A stretch of DNA of 58,319 nt. Origin: Massilia rubra. GTDB lineage: Bacteria > Pseudomonadota > Gammaproteobacteria > Burkholderiales > Burkholderiaceae_D. Within the stretch, counting starts at the first letter, position 1; every line of letters starts with the position of its first letter. Position numbers and translations under genes: made by a program. Below are positions 21,254-32,378 of this stretch, piece after piece. The stretch is taken from contig NZ_VUYU01000039.1 in assembly GCF_011682065.1 (NCBI RefSeq), positions 1 through 58,319 of the forward strand, given 5' to 3'. A model generated the notes under the pieces. The model did not search any database. It worked only from the letters and a program-made list of their open reading frames with translations, and was not told the DNA's origin.

Positions 21254-21277
21254 GTGCAGCGGCAATAGCGGCTGCAC
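21254..21277. promoter_or_regulatory. Inverted repeat just upstream of pigA
   Basis: The 7-bp arms GTGCAGC and GCTGCAC are separated by 10 bp, ending about 19 bp before the pigA ATG and its Shine-Dalgarno sequence. The position fits an operator or a leader hairpin controlling the whole pig operon. No convincing sigma-70 -35/-10 pair was found around it, and no regulator gene is linked in the window. Confidence 0.4.
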
Positions 21278-21758
21278 ATGTTTTTACTGGAAGCTCCCTT
21301 GGCAATGCATCATCACGCCTGCACGATCCGTACCGCTACAATTGCACTGTGCTACTGCCTAACAGCCTGTTCGAGATCTTTCCACCTGGAACCGCTCAAT
21401 TTCGAAGCGCTTCCATCTGAAGATCCGCATGAGCATTCACTTTCGCTGCTTCGATACCGTTCACCAGTTCGGTGAGAGCGCTACAGGGTCGATTGCACAC
21501 TTTTTCGACTCCCTGGCTGCGTTGTTCGTCGTAGCAGAACGGGCCACACAAACGAGGCGCAAGGCCGTAGCGCGCCCATCAGGTGCGTCAACATCGGGAA
21601 GTTAATTCCGACCATCTCCCAAGCACTTTGGCGCTGCAAATACCAGAATAGCAACATTGCGCAGCACCATGTTTGATAATTATCAAACTCCTTTCACTTA
21701 AGCAATGGAATTTCAGCACTCCGGAAGTGGGTCCAGGAGGCGAGATGCCTCCGGTTGA
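21278..21758. other. Intergenic junction between the pig operon and the transposase remnant
   Basis: About 480 bp with no convincing gene. A 58-codon ORF at 21429-21605 (plus strand, MSIHFRCFDTVHQF...) has no recognisable relatives and no clear ribosome binding site. The stretch contains one perfect 18-bp palindrome (listed separately) and a weaker TCACC-N5-GGTGA dyad near 21465. It probably combines the pig regulatory region with insertion-sequence scar DNA. Confidence 0.5.
21671..21688. promoter_or_regulatory. Perfect 18-bp AT-rich palindrome, possible operator
   Basis: GTTTGATAATTATCAAAC reads the same on both strands. The surroundings are GC-rich, so an 18-bp perfect AT-rich palindrome stands out. 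The core TGATAATTATCA resembles Fur-family (GATAAT half-sites) or MarR-type operators. It lies ~440 bp upstream of pigA and ~70 bp beyond the transposase fragment stop. It could instead be a hairpin tied to the mobile element. Confidence 0.45.
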
Positions 21759-22190
21759 TCAGGCTAGCTGCAGCTGAAGCGGGCCCAGGCCGAGGAGCGT
21801 GAGCCAGTGGGGATGGTCTTGGCCGGTCATCAGCTGGGCCGGACTTTTACCGACTCGCTGCGGAACCCTGCTGCGCAGAAAGCAGCGATGGTTCAGGAAG
21901 AACAGCAGGAGATCCAGGTACGCGCCGCCGAACTGGCGACGCAGCGTGAAGTAGGTTCGCAACTTTGAGTTCAGATGCTCGACAAGCGCGCTCGAGCGCG
22001 GTGTCTGGGCCATGGCCTGCGCCACAGCGTCGACGACGGCATGAAATTGTGCGCCCATCCTGGCGCGCAGCCGGTTCCATCCTTGCCGCAGCTCCAGGTT
22101 GGGACCGGCCACCTGCTGCCCATAGCGCTGTGCTTCGTCGACAGTGTCAAACGTGGCCCAGAATGTTTTGGGCAACAGCTTGCTCTTCAC
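21759..22190 (-). pseudogene. Transposase C-terminal fragment
   Basis: An open frame of ~143 codons from a GTG (KSKLLPKTFWATFDTVDEAQ onward). It includes ALVEHLNSKLRTYFTLRRQF and LLLFFLNHRCFLRS, typical of the last part of DDE-type transposases (the Glu of the triad would be in the EHLN motif). The frame stays open a short way further upstream but reaches a stop near 22240 without an N-terminal domain, so only the 3' part remains. It separates the pigment island from the tRNA cluster. The family was not determined. Confidence 0.7.
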
Positions 22191-22271
22191 ACTGAGCTGA
22201 TAGGTACTTGAGGGAGTGGTTTTTTTGTCAAGGCCATGAATCCAAGATAGGATTCAAACGCTCAAAAGTCA

Positions 22272-22289
22272 AACGGCCAGCAGGCCGTT
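22272..22289 (-). terminator. Likely terminator after the tRNA genes
   Basis: On the minus strand, AACGGCC-TGCT-GGCCGTT is followed by TGACTTTTGAG: a 7-bp stem, 4-nt loop and T-rich tail about 80 bp beyond tRNA-Cys. Immediately upstream a stronger 10-bp hairpin (22301-22323, arms GCACCTCCCG/CGGGAGGTGC) and a CCTGTTCGAACAGG palindrome add to the structure. Confidence 0.55.
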
Positions 22290-22369
22290 GTGAGGGAGGC
22301 GCACCTCCCGTACCGGGAGGTGCGAACCCTGTTCGAACAGGCTCAGAGTGAGCTAAGTCCTTGATTTTC

Positions 22370-22443
22370 TGGAGGCGAGGACGGGAATCGAACCCGTCTA
22401 AACGGCTTTGCAGGCCGCTGCATAACCTCTTTGCTACCTCGCC
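22370..22443 (-). tRNA. tRNA-Cys (GCA)
   Basis: 74 nt on the minus strand. The acceptor stem GGCGAGG pairs with CCTCGCC. The T-arm reads GACGGGTTCGATTCCCGTC. The anticodon loop CTGCAAA gives anticodon GCA (Cys). The 3' TCCA is encoded. It is the last of three tRNA genes downstream of pgsA and the nearest core gene to the pigment island. Confidence 0.95.
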
Positions 22444-22509
22444 AGAGACTTGCTGCGCCACCCTCGGTGGGGTGACAAAAAAAGGAAGCGATGCTTCCCT
22501 TTCGAATTC

Positions 22510-22585
22510 TGGAGCGGGAGAAGAGTCTCGAACTCTCGACCTCAACCTTGGCAAGGTTGCGCTCTACCAACTGAGCTACTCCCGC
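22510..22585 (-). tRNA. tRNA-Gly (GCC), copy 2
   Basis: 76 nt on the minus strand. The acceptor GCGGGAG pairs with CTCCCGC. The D-arm is AGCTCAGTTGGTAGAGC. The anticodon loop TTGCCAA gives anticodon GCC (Gly). The T-loop is GTTCGAGAC. CCA is encoded. It is identical over its whole length to the copy at 22662-22737. Confidence 0.95.
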
Positions 22586-22661
22586 ATTTTTCAAGACCAT
22601 GATTATCGCAGAAACTGAGCAACATTTCAAGGATAACCTTACGACGTTTTTTCCGACTGAC

Positions 22662-22737
22662 TGGAGCGGGAGAAGAGTCTCGAACTCTCGACCTCAACCT
22701 TGGCAAGGTTGCGCTCTACCAACTGAGCTACTCCCGC
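22662..22737 (-). tRNA. tRNA-Gly (GCC), copy 1
   Basis: 76 nt on the minus strand and identical to the neighbouring tRNA-Gly, 76 bp away. It has anticodon GCC and an encoded CCA. It lies 92 bp after pgsA and is probably co-transcribed with uvrC-pgsA. Confidence 0.95.
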
Positions 22738-22829
22738 GCTGCCACCACATCGTTACAACTTCGTCACAACAGGCCGGCATTATAGATGATCTGAACGCCC
22801 TGTCAAGGATCGACAGCCAATTACTGCGA

Positions 22830-23414
22830 TCAATCCATCATGCCGCCTTTTTCCTTGATCAGCGGCCAGGCCAGGCGCATGTAGTAAAACATCGACCAGA
22901 CGGTCAATACGGCGGCCAGCACCATCAGGTATTCGCCCAACAGCTGGGTGTCGATGAAGCGAAACAGCATGTCGTGCCACAGCAGCAGCGGGATGGCGGT
23001 CATCTGCGCGGCGGTCTTGATCTTGCCGATCGAGCTGACCGCGACCGAGCGCGACGCGCCGATCTGCGCCATCCATTCGCGCAGCGCCGAGATGGCGATT
23101 TCGCGGCCGATGATGATGAAGGCGAGGAAGTGGTCGACCCGGTCCAGGTGCACCAGCACCAGCAGCGCGCCGGAGACCATCAATTTGTCGGCCACCGGAT
23201 CGAGGAAGGCGCCGAAGGCCGAGGTCTGGTTCCAGCGGCGCGCCAGGAAGCCGTCGAACCAGTCGGTGACGGCGGCGATGATGAATACCAGGGTGGCCGC
23301 CATGTCCTGGTCGGAGCGCGGCAGCCAGTGGACCGGCAGGTAGTACACGCCGACGACGAGCGGAATCAGGGCTACACGTAACCAGGTCAGGAGAATCGGG
23401 ATATTAAAGGGCAT
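22830..23414 (-). CDS. pgsA: CDP-diacylglycerol--glycerol-3-phosphate 3-phosphatidyltransferase
   Basis: A 194-residue integral membrane enzyme that makes phosphatidylglycerol phosphate, the committed step to phosphatidylglycerol and cardiolipin. The CDP-alcohol phosphatidyltransferase signature D-x2-DG-x2-AR-x8-G-x3-D-x3-D is intact: DWFDGFLARRWNQTSAFGAF followed by LDPVAD. Several hydrophobic helices are seen (start FNIPILLTWLRVALIPLVV; later LMVLAAVLTVWSMFYYM). It lies ~120 bp after uvrC, an arrangement common in proteobacteria, and ahead of the tRNA genes. Confidence 0.95.
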   Translation of the reverse strand: MPFNIPILLTWLRVALIPLVVGVYYLPVHWLPRSDQDMAATLVFIIAAVTDWFDGFLARRWNQTSAFGAFLDPVADKLMVSGALLVLVHLDRVDHFLAFIIIGREIAISALREWMAQIGASRSVAVSSIGKIKTAAQMTAIPLLLWHDMLFRFIDTQLLGEYLMVLAAVLTVWSMFYYMRLAWPLIKEKGGMMD

Positions 23415-23495
23415 AGAGGCGGGCGCACTGGTTAAGCGTTGATAGATGCTTGCGCCGCTAGTCTACCTTGCCCACGGTGTTTTAACCAGTTTGGA

Positions 23496-23520
23496 CCGTG
23501 CGCGCGGTCGGCGCGCACGG
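23496..23520 (-). terminator. Hairpin between uvrC and pgsA
   Basis: The 10-bp arms CCGTGCGCGC and GCGCGCACGG flank a 5-nt loop, 17 bp past the uvrC stop. There is no clean T-run (CCAAACTGGTTAAAAC follows on the minus strand), so it may only partly terminate or may stabilise the uvrC mRNA end. Confidence 0.45.
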
Positions 23521-23536
23521 CCCTGCGTCAACATCG

Positions 23537-25423
23537 TCAGTGCAGCTGCTTGTAAATCTCTTCGGCCAGCTGGGTCGAGATGCCTTCGACCGACATCAGG
23601 TCTTCGACGCTGGCGTCGACCACGCCGCGCAGCCCGCCGAAGCGCGCCAGCAGCTTCTGGCGGCGCTTGGCGCCGATACCCTCGATCTCTTCCAGGCGCG
23701 AGGTCTGGCGCGTCTTGGCGCGCTTGGCGCGCATGCCGGTGATGGCGAAGCGGTGCGCCTCGTCGCGGATCAGGGCGACCAGCATCAGCGCCGCCGATTC
23801 CTTGCCCAGCTCCTGCGACGCGCGCCCGTCGACAAACATCAAGGTCTCGAGGCCGACCCGGCGCCCCTCCCCTTTGGCCACGCCGACGATCAGCGAGATG
23901 TCCAGGCCCAGTTCGGCGAATACCTGGCGCGCCATTTCGATCTGGCCCTTGCCGCCGTCGATCAGCACCACATCGGGCATGACGCCGTCGCCGTTGGCGA
24001 CTTTTTCGTAGCGCCGCATCAGTACCTGGCGCATGGCCGCGTAATCGTCGCCCGGCGTGATGCCGTTGATGTTGTAGCGCCGGTATTCGCCATTCTGCAT
24101 GGCGTGGTGATGGAACACCACGCACGAGGCCTGCGTGGCCTCGCCTTGCGTGTGGCTGATGTCGAAGCACTCGATGCGCAGCGCATCGAGGTCGCTCGCG
24201 TCGAGCGCCAGCGCTTCGGCCAGCGCGCGCGTGCGCGATTGCTGCGAGCCCTGTTCCGACAACAGGCGCGCCAGCGAAATGTCGGCGCCCTTCTGCGCCA
24301 TCTCGAGCCACTGGCGGCGCTGCCCCTGCGGCTGGAAAATCAGGTTGATGCGGTGCCCGCACTGCTCGGTGAGCGCCACCATCAGGGCCGGCTGGTCGAA
24401 TTCGATATTCAGGATCAGCACCCCGGGGATGAATTTTTCGCTGTAGTGCTGCGCCAGGAACGCGGCCAGCACCTCGACTTCGATCGCCCCTTCCGCAATC
24501 GCGGCGGCGTCGCTGACCTGGGTCGGAAAATAGGCGCGGTCGCCCAGGTGGCGCCCGCCGCGCACCATGGCCAGGTTGACGCAGGCACGCCCGCCCTGCA
24601 CCACCACGGCGATGATGTCGACATCGGCGTCGCCGCCGGTCTCCATGCTTTGCTGGTGCAGCACGCGCGCCAGCGACTGGATCTGGTTGCGCACCGCGGC
24701 GGCCTGCTCGAATTTGAGTTCGCCCGCGAAGGCGTGCATCTTCGTTTCCAGGTCGGCCATCACTTCGCTCTGGCGTCCGCGCAGGAATCTGGCGGCGTTG
24801 TCGACATCGAGCTTGTATTCGTCGCGCGTGATCAGGTCCACGCAGGGCGCGCTGCAACGCCCGATCTGGTGCAGCAGGCAGGGGCGCGTGCGGTTCGAAA
24901 ACACGCTGTCCTCGCAGGTGCGCAGCATGAACACCTTCTGCAAGATCTGCATCGATTCCTTGACCGCCCAGGCGCTCGGAAACGGCCCGAAATACTGGTT
25001 CTTCTTGTCGACCGCGCCGCGGTAGTAGGCCATGCGCGGCACGTCCTGCCCGCTGATCTTCAGGTAGGGATACGATTTATCGTCGCGGAACAGGATGTTA
25101 AAACGCGGCTTGAGCGTCTTGATCAGGTTGTTTTCGAGGATCAGCGCCTCGGCTTCGCTGTGCGTCACCGTGGTCTCGAGGCGCGCGATGCGCTCGACCA
25201 TCATGGCGATGCGCGGGCTGGACAAATTCTTCTGGAAGTAGCTCGACACACGCTTCTTGAGGTCGCGCGCCTTGCCCACGTACAGGACCGCGTCAAGCGC
25301 GTCGAAATAGCGATACACGCCCGGCAGGTTGGGCAGCTTCGCCACCGTGGTCAGCACCTGTTCGCGCGCGGCCGCCGCGCCGGGGTCGGCGGCGCCGGGA
25401 AGTTCGGGAGTCACATCGGTCAT
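23537..25423 (-). CDS. uvrC: UvrABC excinuclease subunit C
   Basis: The ATG at 25423 is used ([15 protein letters not shown]), giving 628 residues; an in-frame TTG 7 codons upstream is less likely. UvrC makes both incisions in nucleotide excision repair. Visible parts are the GIY-YIG nuclease ([20 protein letters not shown]), the UvrB-binding UVR helix ([20 protein letters not shown]), the RNase H-like 5' nuclease domain ([29 protein letters not shown]) and the C-terminal helix-hairpin-helix pair ([20 protein letters not shown]). The length is normal. A short proline/alanine-rich N-terminal extension precedes the GIY-YIG domain. Confidence 0.96.
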   Translation of the reverse strand: MTDVTPELPGAADPGAAAAREQVLTTVAKLPNLPGVYRYFDALDAVLYVGKARDLKKRVSSYFQKNLSSPRIAMMVERIARLETTVTHSEAEALILENNLIKTLKPRFNILFRDDKSYPYLKISGQDVPRMAYYRGAVDKKNQYFGPFPSAWAVKESMQILQKVFMLRTCEDSVFSNRTRPCLLHQIGRCSAPCVDLITRDEYKLDVDNAARFLRGRQSEVMADLETKMHAFAGELKFEQAAAVRNQIQSLARVLHQQSMETGGDADVDIIAVVVQGGRACVNLAMVRGGRHLGDRAYFPTQVSDAAAIAEGAIEVEVLAAFLAQHYSEKFIPGVLILNIEFDQPALMVALTEQCGHRINLIFQPQGQRRQWLEMAQKGADISLARLLSEQGSQQSRTRALAEALALDASDLDALRIECFDISHTQGEATQASCVVFHHHAMQNGEYRRYNINGITPGDDYAAMRQVLMRRYEKVANGDGVMPDVVLIDGGKGQIEMARQVFAELGLDISLIVGVAKGEGRRVGLETLMFVDGRASQELGKESAALMLVALIRDEAHRFAITGMRAKRAKTRQTSRLEEIEGIGAKRRQKLLARFGGLRGVVDASVEDLMSVEGISTQLAEEIYKQLH

Positions 25424-25449
25424 AACACAATCAATCCGGGTCAATTCAA

Positions 25450-25860
25450 TCAGGCTTGCCGGGTGACGATCACGAAAGCGACGCCGTATTCGGCTTCATC
25501 GCTCACCGTCACCTGGGCGCAAAGCCCATTTTGCCGCATAAAGTCGGCCAGCGCGCCACTGCAGACCATGACGGGCTGCCCGCCTGGCGTATTGAGCATC
25601 TGGGCGCTGCGCCAGGCCATCGGCAGGCGCAGGCCCAGGCCGAGCGCTTTCGAGAACGCTTCCTTGGCCGCGAAGCGCGTGGCCAGGTAGCGCAGGCCGC
25701 GCACCGGGTTCTGCGCGCGGCGCTGGCGGAACACCGCCAGTTCGTCGTCGCCCAGAATTTTGCCGGCAAAGCGCTCGCTGCGCGCCAGCGCCGCGTCGAT
25801 GCGCGCGACCTGCACGATGTCGGTGCCGATCCCGTAGATCACCAGCGCGCCGCGGTTCAC
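25450..25860 (-). CDS. acpS: Holo-[acyl-carrier-protein] synthase
   Basis: A 136-residue AcpS-type phosphopantetheinyl transferase, which activates the fatty-acid carrier protein AcpP. Motifs are [17 protein letters not shown] (metal-binding Asp) and [14 protein letters not shown]. It uses a GTG start that overlaps the pdxJ stop (GTGA), so it is translationally coupled, as in many proteobacteria. It is the housekeeping counterpart of the Sfp-type PigL in the same window. Confidence 0.95.
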   Translation of the reverse strand: MNRGALVIYGIGTDIVQVARIDAALARSERFAGKILGDDELAVFRQRRAQNPVRGLRYLATRFAAKEAFSKALGLGLRLPMAWRSAQMLNTPGGQPVMVCSGALADFMRQNGLCAQVTVSDEAEYGVAFVIVTRQA

Positions 25861-26612
25861 GCAGCCAGGCGCGCCGCGACCATGATCGCCTTCATCTCGC
25901 GCACCGCGTTCTCGAAGCCGGCGAACAGCGCGTGCGCGACGATCGCGTGGCCGATATTGAGTTCGCCGATATCGGCGATGGCGGCGATCGCCTGTACGTT
26001 CTGGTAGTGCAGGCCGTGGCCGGCGTTGACCTTCAGCCCGCGCGCGACGCCATAGCGCGCGCCAAGGCGGATGCGCTCGAGTTCATGCGCCAGCTCGTCC
26101 GGGCCCGCTTCGGCGTAGCGCCCCGTATGCAGTTCGATCACCGGCACGCCGATGTCGGCGGCCGCGCCGATCTGCGCTTCGTCGGCGTCGATGAAGAGAC
26201 TGACGCGAATGCCCTCCCCTTGCAGCTGCCTGACGGCCGCTTCGACTTCTTTCTGGTAGCGGATCACATCGAGGCCGCCTTCGGTGGTCACTTCCTCGCG
26301 CCGCTCCGGCACCAGGCACACATCCTGCGGGCGCACCGAGCAGGCAAAGTCGATCATCTCGCGCGTGACGGCCGCTTCCAGGTTCATGCGGGTCATCAGT
26401 TGCGGGCGCAGGGCAATCACGTCGGCGTCCTTGATGTGGCGCCGGTCTTCGCGCAGGTGCAGGGTGATCACGTCGGCGCCGGCCTGCTCGGCCAACATGG
26501 CCGCGCGCAGCGGGTCGGGATAGACGGTGCCGCGCGCATTGCGCAAGGTCGCCACGTGGTCGATGTTCACGCCCAGGTCGATGACCGGGCCATTCGGTTG
26601 GAGGAAGCTCAT
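25857..26612 (-). CDS. pdxJ: Pyridoxine 5'-phosphate synthase
   Basis: A 251-residue TIM-barrel enzyme condensing 3-amino-2-oxopropyl phosphate with deoxyxylulose 5-phosphate in vitamin B6 synthesis. Clear family sequence: [75 protein letters not shown] and [14 protein letters not shown]. It overlaps acpS by 3 bases and lies 39 bp after recO, matching the rnc-era-recO-pdxJ-acpS order known from Escherichia coli. Confidence 0.96.
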   Translation of the reverse strand: MSFLQPNGPVIDLGVNIDHVATLRNARGTVYPDPLRAAMLAEQAGADVITLHLREDRRHIKDADVIALRPQLMTRMNLEAAVTREMIDFACSVRPQDVCLVPERREEVTTEGGLDVIRYQKEVEAAVRQLQGEGIRVSLFIDADEAQIGAAADIGVPVIELHTGRYAEAGPDELAHELERIRLGARYGVARGLKVNAGHGLHYQNVQAIAAIADIGELNIGHAIVAHALFAGFENAVREMKAIMVAARLAA

Positions 26613-26651
26613 CTTGGTTGGTTGCTCGCTTGCTGAGGTTGCGTGGTTAAT

Positions 26652-27467
26652 CTATAACTGCATCAGGTCGATCAGGATCTGGCGCGTGTTCAGGGTGGCG
26701 CCGCCGAGCTGGTGCGCCAGCAGAAAGCGCAGCAGGAGTTTGCTCTGCGCCTGCGTGAGCGGGTCGCCGTAGTCTTCGCGTTCCATGTCGAGCAGGGTCT
26801 TGCCGCTCACCACGGGCCAGCTGTCGCTACCGCGCGCCGGGCGCGCGCCGCGCTCGGGGTCGACCACGTAGTCGCCATCGGGTTCGACCGCCGCGCGCGT
26901 GCTGGTGCAGCGGGTCAGGTCGGCGGCCACGCCTGTCTCTTTAAGTAAGGCCCGTTCGAATTTTCGCAAGACCACCGGCGCCGGTTCGTTATGCGCCAGC
27001 TGGTTCAGGGTCGAGACGTAGTGGTCGAACAAGGCCGGGTGCGGGTCGTCGCGCGCGATCAGCTTGACCAGCAGTTCGTTGAGGTAGAAGCCGCACAGCA
27101 GCGCCGTCTTTTCGAGCGGGAGCATGCCGCCCACCCACTCGGCGTCGATCAGGGTGCGCAGTTCGGACTTGCCGCTCCAGGCGGCCTGCAGCGGCTGGAA
27201 GGTTTGCAGCACGCCGCGCAGTTTCGACAGCGGCCGCTTGGCGCCCTTGGCGACCAGGCCCACGCGGCCGAAGTCGCGCGTGAACATGTCGACGATCAGG
27301 CTGGTTTCTTTGTAGGGATAACTGTGCAGCACGAAGGCTGGCTGGCCGTTCACCTTCTCCACGCGCTGGGGCGCGCGCCGCCGCGCGGGCGGCGCCGCGG
27401 GTGTCTGCGCGGCCGGCGCCGCGCTGGCCGCTACGGCGACGGTCAGGTCGGCGTCGTTGGTGGGCAT
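26652..27467 (-). CDS. recO: DNA repair protein RecO
   Basis: A 271-residue recombination mediator that helps load RecA on gapped DNA. The N-terminal OB-fold region is recognisable ([58 protein letters not shown]), followed by the helical part with [19 protein letters not shown]. It carries a ~40-residue alanine/proline-rich N-terminal extension before the OB fold, longer than in enteric RecO. It is 18 bp downstream of era. Confidence 0.93.
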   Translation of the reverse strand: MPTNDADLTVAVAASAAPAAQTPAAPPARRRAPQRVEKVNGQPAFVLHSYPYKETSLIVDMFTRDFGRVGLVAKGAKRPLSKLRGVLQTFQPLQAAWSGKSELRTLIDAEWVGGMLPLEKTALLCGFYLNELLVKLIARDDPHPALFDHYVSTLNQLAHNEPAPVVLRKFERALLKETGVAADLTRCTSTRAAVEPDGDYVVDPERGARPARGSDSWPVVSGKTLLDMEREDYGDPLTQAQSKLLLRFLLAHQLGGATLNTRQILIDLMQL

Positions 27468-27485
27468 GCGGCGGGCGGGGACGCC

Positions 27486-28384
<899 letters not shown>

Positions 28385-28388
<4 letters not shown>

Positions 28389-29221
28389 GCTGATTTCGTT
28401 TCCGGATGCGGGTGTTTAGGGGTTTTGGCGTCGACCGGCAAGGCGCCGTCGTCGTCGTGGTCGCCATCGCTCTGGATGGTGGCGATGCCGGCCAGTTTGA
28501 GCTGGGCCGCGCGCGGCTTGGCCTTGCGGCCGGCCGCTGGCGTCTTCAGCAGGGCTTGCTCGGCCACCTCGAGCGCGAGCTTGGCGGCGGCCTGTTCGCC
28601 GGCGCGGCGGCTGCCGCCACGGCCGTAGACCTGGATGCCGAGCTTGGGCACCAGGCATTCGATTTCGAATTCCTGGCTGTGCGCGGCGCCATGCGTGGCC
28701 ACGACATTGTAAGTCGGCAAAGAGATTTTTTTGCTTTGCAGGAATTCCTGCAAGAGCGTCTTGGCATCCTTGCCCAGGGTGCGCGGGTCGACCGAGTCGA
28801 GAATGGGGATATAAAAGGCGCGGATCACGTCGCGCGCGGCGTTGAAACCGGCGTCGAGGAAAATCGCGCCCAGCAGCGCTTCGAGCGTATCGGCCAGGAT
28901 CGAGGGACGGCGAAAGCCCCCCGACTTGAGTTCGCCCTCGCCCAGGCGCAGGAACTGCGACAGTTCCAGTTTCTGGGCGATTTCGTAGAGCGACTGCTGT
29001 TTGACCAGGTTGGCGCGCAGGCGCGACAGGTCGCCCTCGTCGATGGCGGCAAAGCGCTCGTACAGGACCGAGGCCACCACGCAGTTCAGGATCGAATCGC
29101 CCAAAAACTCGAGGCGCTCGTTATGCAAACTGCTGTGGCTGCGGTGCGTCAAGGCTTGCTGCAACAGGCCAGCATCCTGGAACGTATACCCTAAGCGCGT
29201 TTGCAATAACTGAAGATTCAT
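28385..29221 (-). CDS. rnc: Ribonuclease III
   Basis: A 278-residue double-strand-specific endoribonuclease for rRNA and mRNA processing. The catalytic signature is [12 protein letters not shown], and the second acidic cluster is [18 protein letters not shown]-terminal dsRNA-binding domain ends near [20 protein letters not shown] further ~45-residue basic then acidic tail ([24 protein letters not shown]) extends beyond the usual length of ~226 aa and looks disordered. Confidence 0.95.
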
Positions 29222-29247
29222 GTGTCGGACTTCTTGGTTGGACTGCC

Positions 29248-29655
29248 TTAACGGACGGGTTCAGCTGGTTTTTCAGGGATCTTGCCGCTTGGATCGGTGG
29301 TGCCGGAATAATCGATCATCAGGGTGACATTGGTGATCAGCGGGATGCGCGCGGTGTAGGCAAACGCGACCTGGGTCTCGCCGGTATCCTTGGTGATGAT
29401 CAATTCGTTACCCTTGATCGAGTTGATGCTGTTGATATCGGCGTGCTTGTCGAAAGCGATCTGGATTTCACGCACCGTGCCATCGGCACGCTTGGCCGAA
29501 AGAACGCCGGCCTTGACCGAGCGGTATTCCAGGAAAGTCGGAAAGACTTTCATGGCAAACATGGCAATGAAGGTAATGATGCCGAGCACAAAGATCAGCC
29601 CGACCAGGGAGATGCCTTGCTGTTGTGCCAGATTGGCCGGTTTCGGTCCGTACAT
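29248..29655 (-). CDS. DUF4845 family inner-membrane protein
   Basis: 135 residues from the ATG at 29655 (GGGAATTGACT upstream); the longer frame uses a TTG. A single N-terminal hydrophobic segment ([20 protein letters not shown]) resembles a pseudopilin-like or type II anchor, followed by a soluble domain ([20 protein letters not shown]). DUF4845 proteins are regularly found between lepB and rnc in betaproteobacteria; their role is unknown. It lies 26 bp from rnc and 18 bp from lepB. Confidence 0.85.
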   Translation of the reverse strand: MYGPKPANLAQQQGISLVGLIFVLGIITFIAMFAMKVFPTFLEYRSVKAGVLSAKRADGTVREIQIAFDKHADINSINSIKGNELIITKDTGETQVAFAYTARIPLITNVTLMIDYSGTTDPSGKIPEKPAEPVR

Positions 29656-29673
29656 AGTCAATTCCCGGTGATG

Positions 29674-30588
29674 TTAGTGAATGCTGCCGATGCGTTTGAG
29701 GCTACTGAAATTCATCCAGACAAAAAACGCCTTGCCGACGATATTCTTGTTCGGGACGAATCCCCAGTAGCGGCTGTCGGCGCTGTTGTCGCGATTATCA
29801 CCCATCATAAAGTAATTGCCCGCAGGTACGACACAAGTAAATTGCTCGGCACTGTAAGTACAGGCTTCGTGTTGCGGAAAGTTCTTTACCTGCTCCGGGT
29901 TATACGTCAACTTGCCCGGCTCGTTGAGGATACGGTGCGGCGGCTCCGACAGGTTTTCGGTGAATTGCTTATGGTACACGAGCTTTTCATCGTCGAGGTA
30001 GTCGTCCAGCGGCGCGTACGCGAGCTCCTTGCCGTTGACCGAGAGGCGCTTGTTGGCATAGGTGATTTTATCACCCGGCACGCCCACCACCCGCTTGATG
30101 TAGTCTTGCGTCATGTCTTCCGGGTATTTGAACACCATCACATCGCCGCGTTGCGGGTCGTTGACGTCGATGACCTTCTGGTTCAGCACCGGCAAGCGGA
30201 TGCCGTAGGTGAACTTGTTCACCAGGATCAGGTCGCCGATCATCAGGGTCGGCACCATCGAGCCCGACGGAATCTTGAACGGTTCGTACAGGAAGGAACG
30301 CAAGATGAACACCAGCGCGATCACCGGGAAAAAGCTGCCCGAATACTCGATCCAGGTCGGCTGGCGCAGGATCGCCGCAGCGATCGCGTCGCGGCTGGTG
30401 TTGTCGACCTTGATGCCTTCGGCGGTCAGCTTGGCATTGCGCGCGTCGAAGGCGGCCACGGCCGCATCGGCCGCGGCGCGCCGCTGACGCGCAAAGTAAA
30501 ACACATCCAGGCACCAGATAATGCCCGTGAGCACCATCGCCACGAACAGGATCAGCGCAAAGTTCCCTAAGATAAACTGCAGGTTCAT
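29674..30588 (-). CDS. lepB: Signal peptidase I
   Basis: A 304-residue inner-membrane serine protease that removes Sec signal peptides. An N-terminal transmembrane helix ([20 protein letters not shown]) and a second one ([19 protein letters not shown]) precede the catalytic serine motif [16 protein letters not shown]. The general-base Lys is in [13 protein letters not shown], and [15 protein letters not shown] is the conserved box E. Its start overlaps the lepA stop (ATGA). Confidence 0.96.
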   Translation of the reverse strand: MNLQFILGNFALILFVAMVLTGIIWCLDVFYFARQRRAAADAAVAAFDARNAKLTAEGIKVDNTSRDAIAAAILRQPTWIEYSGSFFPVIALVFILRSFLYEPFKIPSGSMVPTLMIGDLILVNKFTYGIRLPVLNQKVIDVNDPQRGDVMVFKYPEDMTQDYIKRVVGVPGDKITYANKRLSVNGKELAYAPLDDYLDDEKLVYHKQFTENLSEPPHRILNEPGKLTYNPEQVKNFPQHEACTYSAEQFTCVVPAGNYFMMGDNRDNSADSRYWGFVPNKNIVGKAFFVWMNFSSLKRIGSIH

Positions 30589-32378
30589 TTATCGTCCACT
30601 TGTAAAATTGCCAGGAAGGCTTCTTGTGGAATTTCCACCGAGCCAACCTGTTTCATGCGCTTTTTACCGGCTTTTTGTTTCTCGAGCAATTTCTTCTTAC
30701 GGCTGATGTCGCCGCCATAGCACTTGGCCAGCACGTTCTTGCGCAAGGCTTTGACGTTCTCGCGCGAAATGACGTTGGCGCCGATGGCGGCCTGGATGGC
30801 CACGTCGAACATCTGGCGCGGAATCAGCTCGCGCATCTTGGCGGCCACCTGGCGGCCACGGAACTGGCTGTTGGCGCGGTGCACGATGATCGCCAGCGCG
30901 TCGACTTTTTCGCTGTTGATCAGCATGTCGACCTTGACCACGTCGGCGGCCCGGTATTCCTTGAACTCGTAATCCATCGAGGCATAGCCGCGCGAGGTCG
31001 ATTTCAGGCGATCGAAGAAGTCGAGAACGATCTCGGCCATCGGCATTTCGTAGATCAGCTTGACCTGGCGGCCGTGGTAACTCATGTCCATCTGCACGCC
31101 GCGCTTGCCGATGCACAGGGTGATGACCGAGCCGACGTATTCCTGCGGCATGTACAGATTGACCGTGACGATCGGCTCGCGCACTTCCTCGATCTTGGAC
31201 GGGTCCGGCATCTTGGAAGGATTGTCGACCCGGATCAGGGACCCGTCGCGCATGATCACTTCGTACACCACGGTCGGCGCCGTGGTGATCAGGTCCATGT
31301 CGAATTCGCGTTCCAGGCGTTCCTGCACGATTTCCATGTGCAACAGGCCGAGGAAGCCGCAGCGGAAGCCGAAGCCCAGCGCCTGCGACACTTCCGGCTC
31401 GTACATCAAGGCCGCGTCGTTCAGCTTGAGCTTTTCGAGCGAGTCGCGCAGCGCGTCGTACTGGTTCGCTTCGACCGGGAACAGGCCGGCGAACACCTGT
31501 GGCTGGACCTCCTTGAAGCCTGGCAGCGGCGCCGCGGCCGGCCTGGCGGCGTGGGTGACGGTGTCGCCCACTTTGGCGGCCTTGAGCTCCTTGATGCCGG
31601 CGATCACAAAACCGACCTGGCCGGCCGAAATCTGCGGCAGCGATTGCGATTTCGGGCTGAACACGCCCACGCTCTCGACCAGCTGCACCGATTCGGACGC
31701 CATCAGGAGGATTTTTTCTTTCGGTTTCAGGGTGCCGTTGATCACGCGCACCAGCATCACCACGCCGACATAGTTATCGAACCACGAATCGACGATCAGC
31801 GCCTGCAGCGGCGCGTCCGGATCGCCTTTGGGCGGCGGCACGCGCGCGATCAAGGACTCGAGCACGTCTTCCACGCCCAAGCCGCTCTTGGCCGAGCACT
31901 TGACGGCGTCGGTCGCATCGATCCCGATCACGTCTTCGATCTCGGCGATCGCATTGGCCGGATCGGCGTGCGGCAAGTCGATCTTGTTCAGGACAGGCAC
32001 CACTTCGACGCCCAGGTCGAGCGCCGTGTAGCAGTTGGCCACGGTCTGCGCTTCCACGCCCTGGGAAGCGTCGACCACCAGCAGCGCGCCTTCGCAGGCC
32101 GACAGCGAGCGCGACACTTCATAGCTGAAGTCGACGTGGCCGGGGGTGTCGATCAGGTTCAGGTTGTACACCTGGCCGTCGCGCGCCTTGTAATGCAGGG
32201 CGGCGGTCTGGGCCTTGATGGTGATGCCGCGCTCGCGCTCCAGGTCCATCGAATCGAGCACCTGGGCTTCCATGTCGCGGTCGGACAGGCCGCCGCAGAT
32301 CTGGATGATACGGTCGGCCAGGGTCGATTTGCCGTGATCGATGTGGGCGATGATGGAAAAGTTACGTATGTTGTTCAT
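30585..32378 (-). CDS. lepA: Elongation factor 4 (LepA)
   Basis: A 597-residue translational GTPase acting on ribosomes in initiation or back-translocation. G motifs are [31 protein letters not shown] and [10 protein letters not shown]. The LepA-specific C-terminal domain is present near the end ([33 protein letters not shown]). Normal length. It is coupled to lepB, as in most bacteria. Confidence 0.97.
   Translation of the reverse strand: MNNIRNFSIIAHIDHGKSTLADRIIQICGGLSDRDMEAQVLDSMDLERERGITIKAQTAALHYKARDGQVYNLNLIDTPGHVDFSYEVSRSLSACEGALLVVDASQGVEAQTVANCYTALDLGVEVVPVLNKIDLPHADPANAIAEIEDVIGIDATDAVKCSAKSGLGVEDVLESLIARVPPPKGDPDAPLQALIVDSWFDNYVGVVMLVRVINGTLKPKEKILLMASESVQLVESVGVFSPKSQSLPQISAGQVGFVIAGIKELKAAKVGDTVTHAARPAAAPLPGFKEVQPQVFAGLFPVEANQYDALRDSLEKLKLNDAALMYEPEVSQALGFGFRCGFLGLLHMEIVQERLEREFDMDLITTAPTVVYEVIMRDGSLIRVDNPSKMPDPSKIEEVREPIVTVNLYMPQEYVGSVITLCIGKRGVQMDMSYHGRQVKLIYEMPMAEIVLDFFDRLKSTSRGYASMDYEFKEYRAADVVKVDMLINSEKVDALAIIVHRANSQFRGRQVAAKMRELIPRQMFDVAIQAAIGANVISRENVKALRKNVLAKCYGGDISRKKKLLEKQKAGKKRMKQVGSVEIPQEAFLAILQVDDK

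Noticed and set aside
21429-21605. A 58-codon plus-strand ORF in the pigA upstream region
   Set aside because: No family resemblance, no clear ribosome binding site, and located in scar-like DNA.
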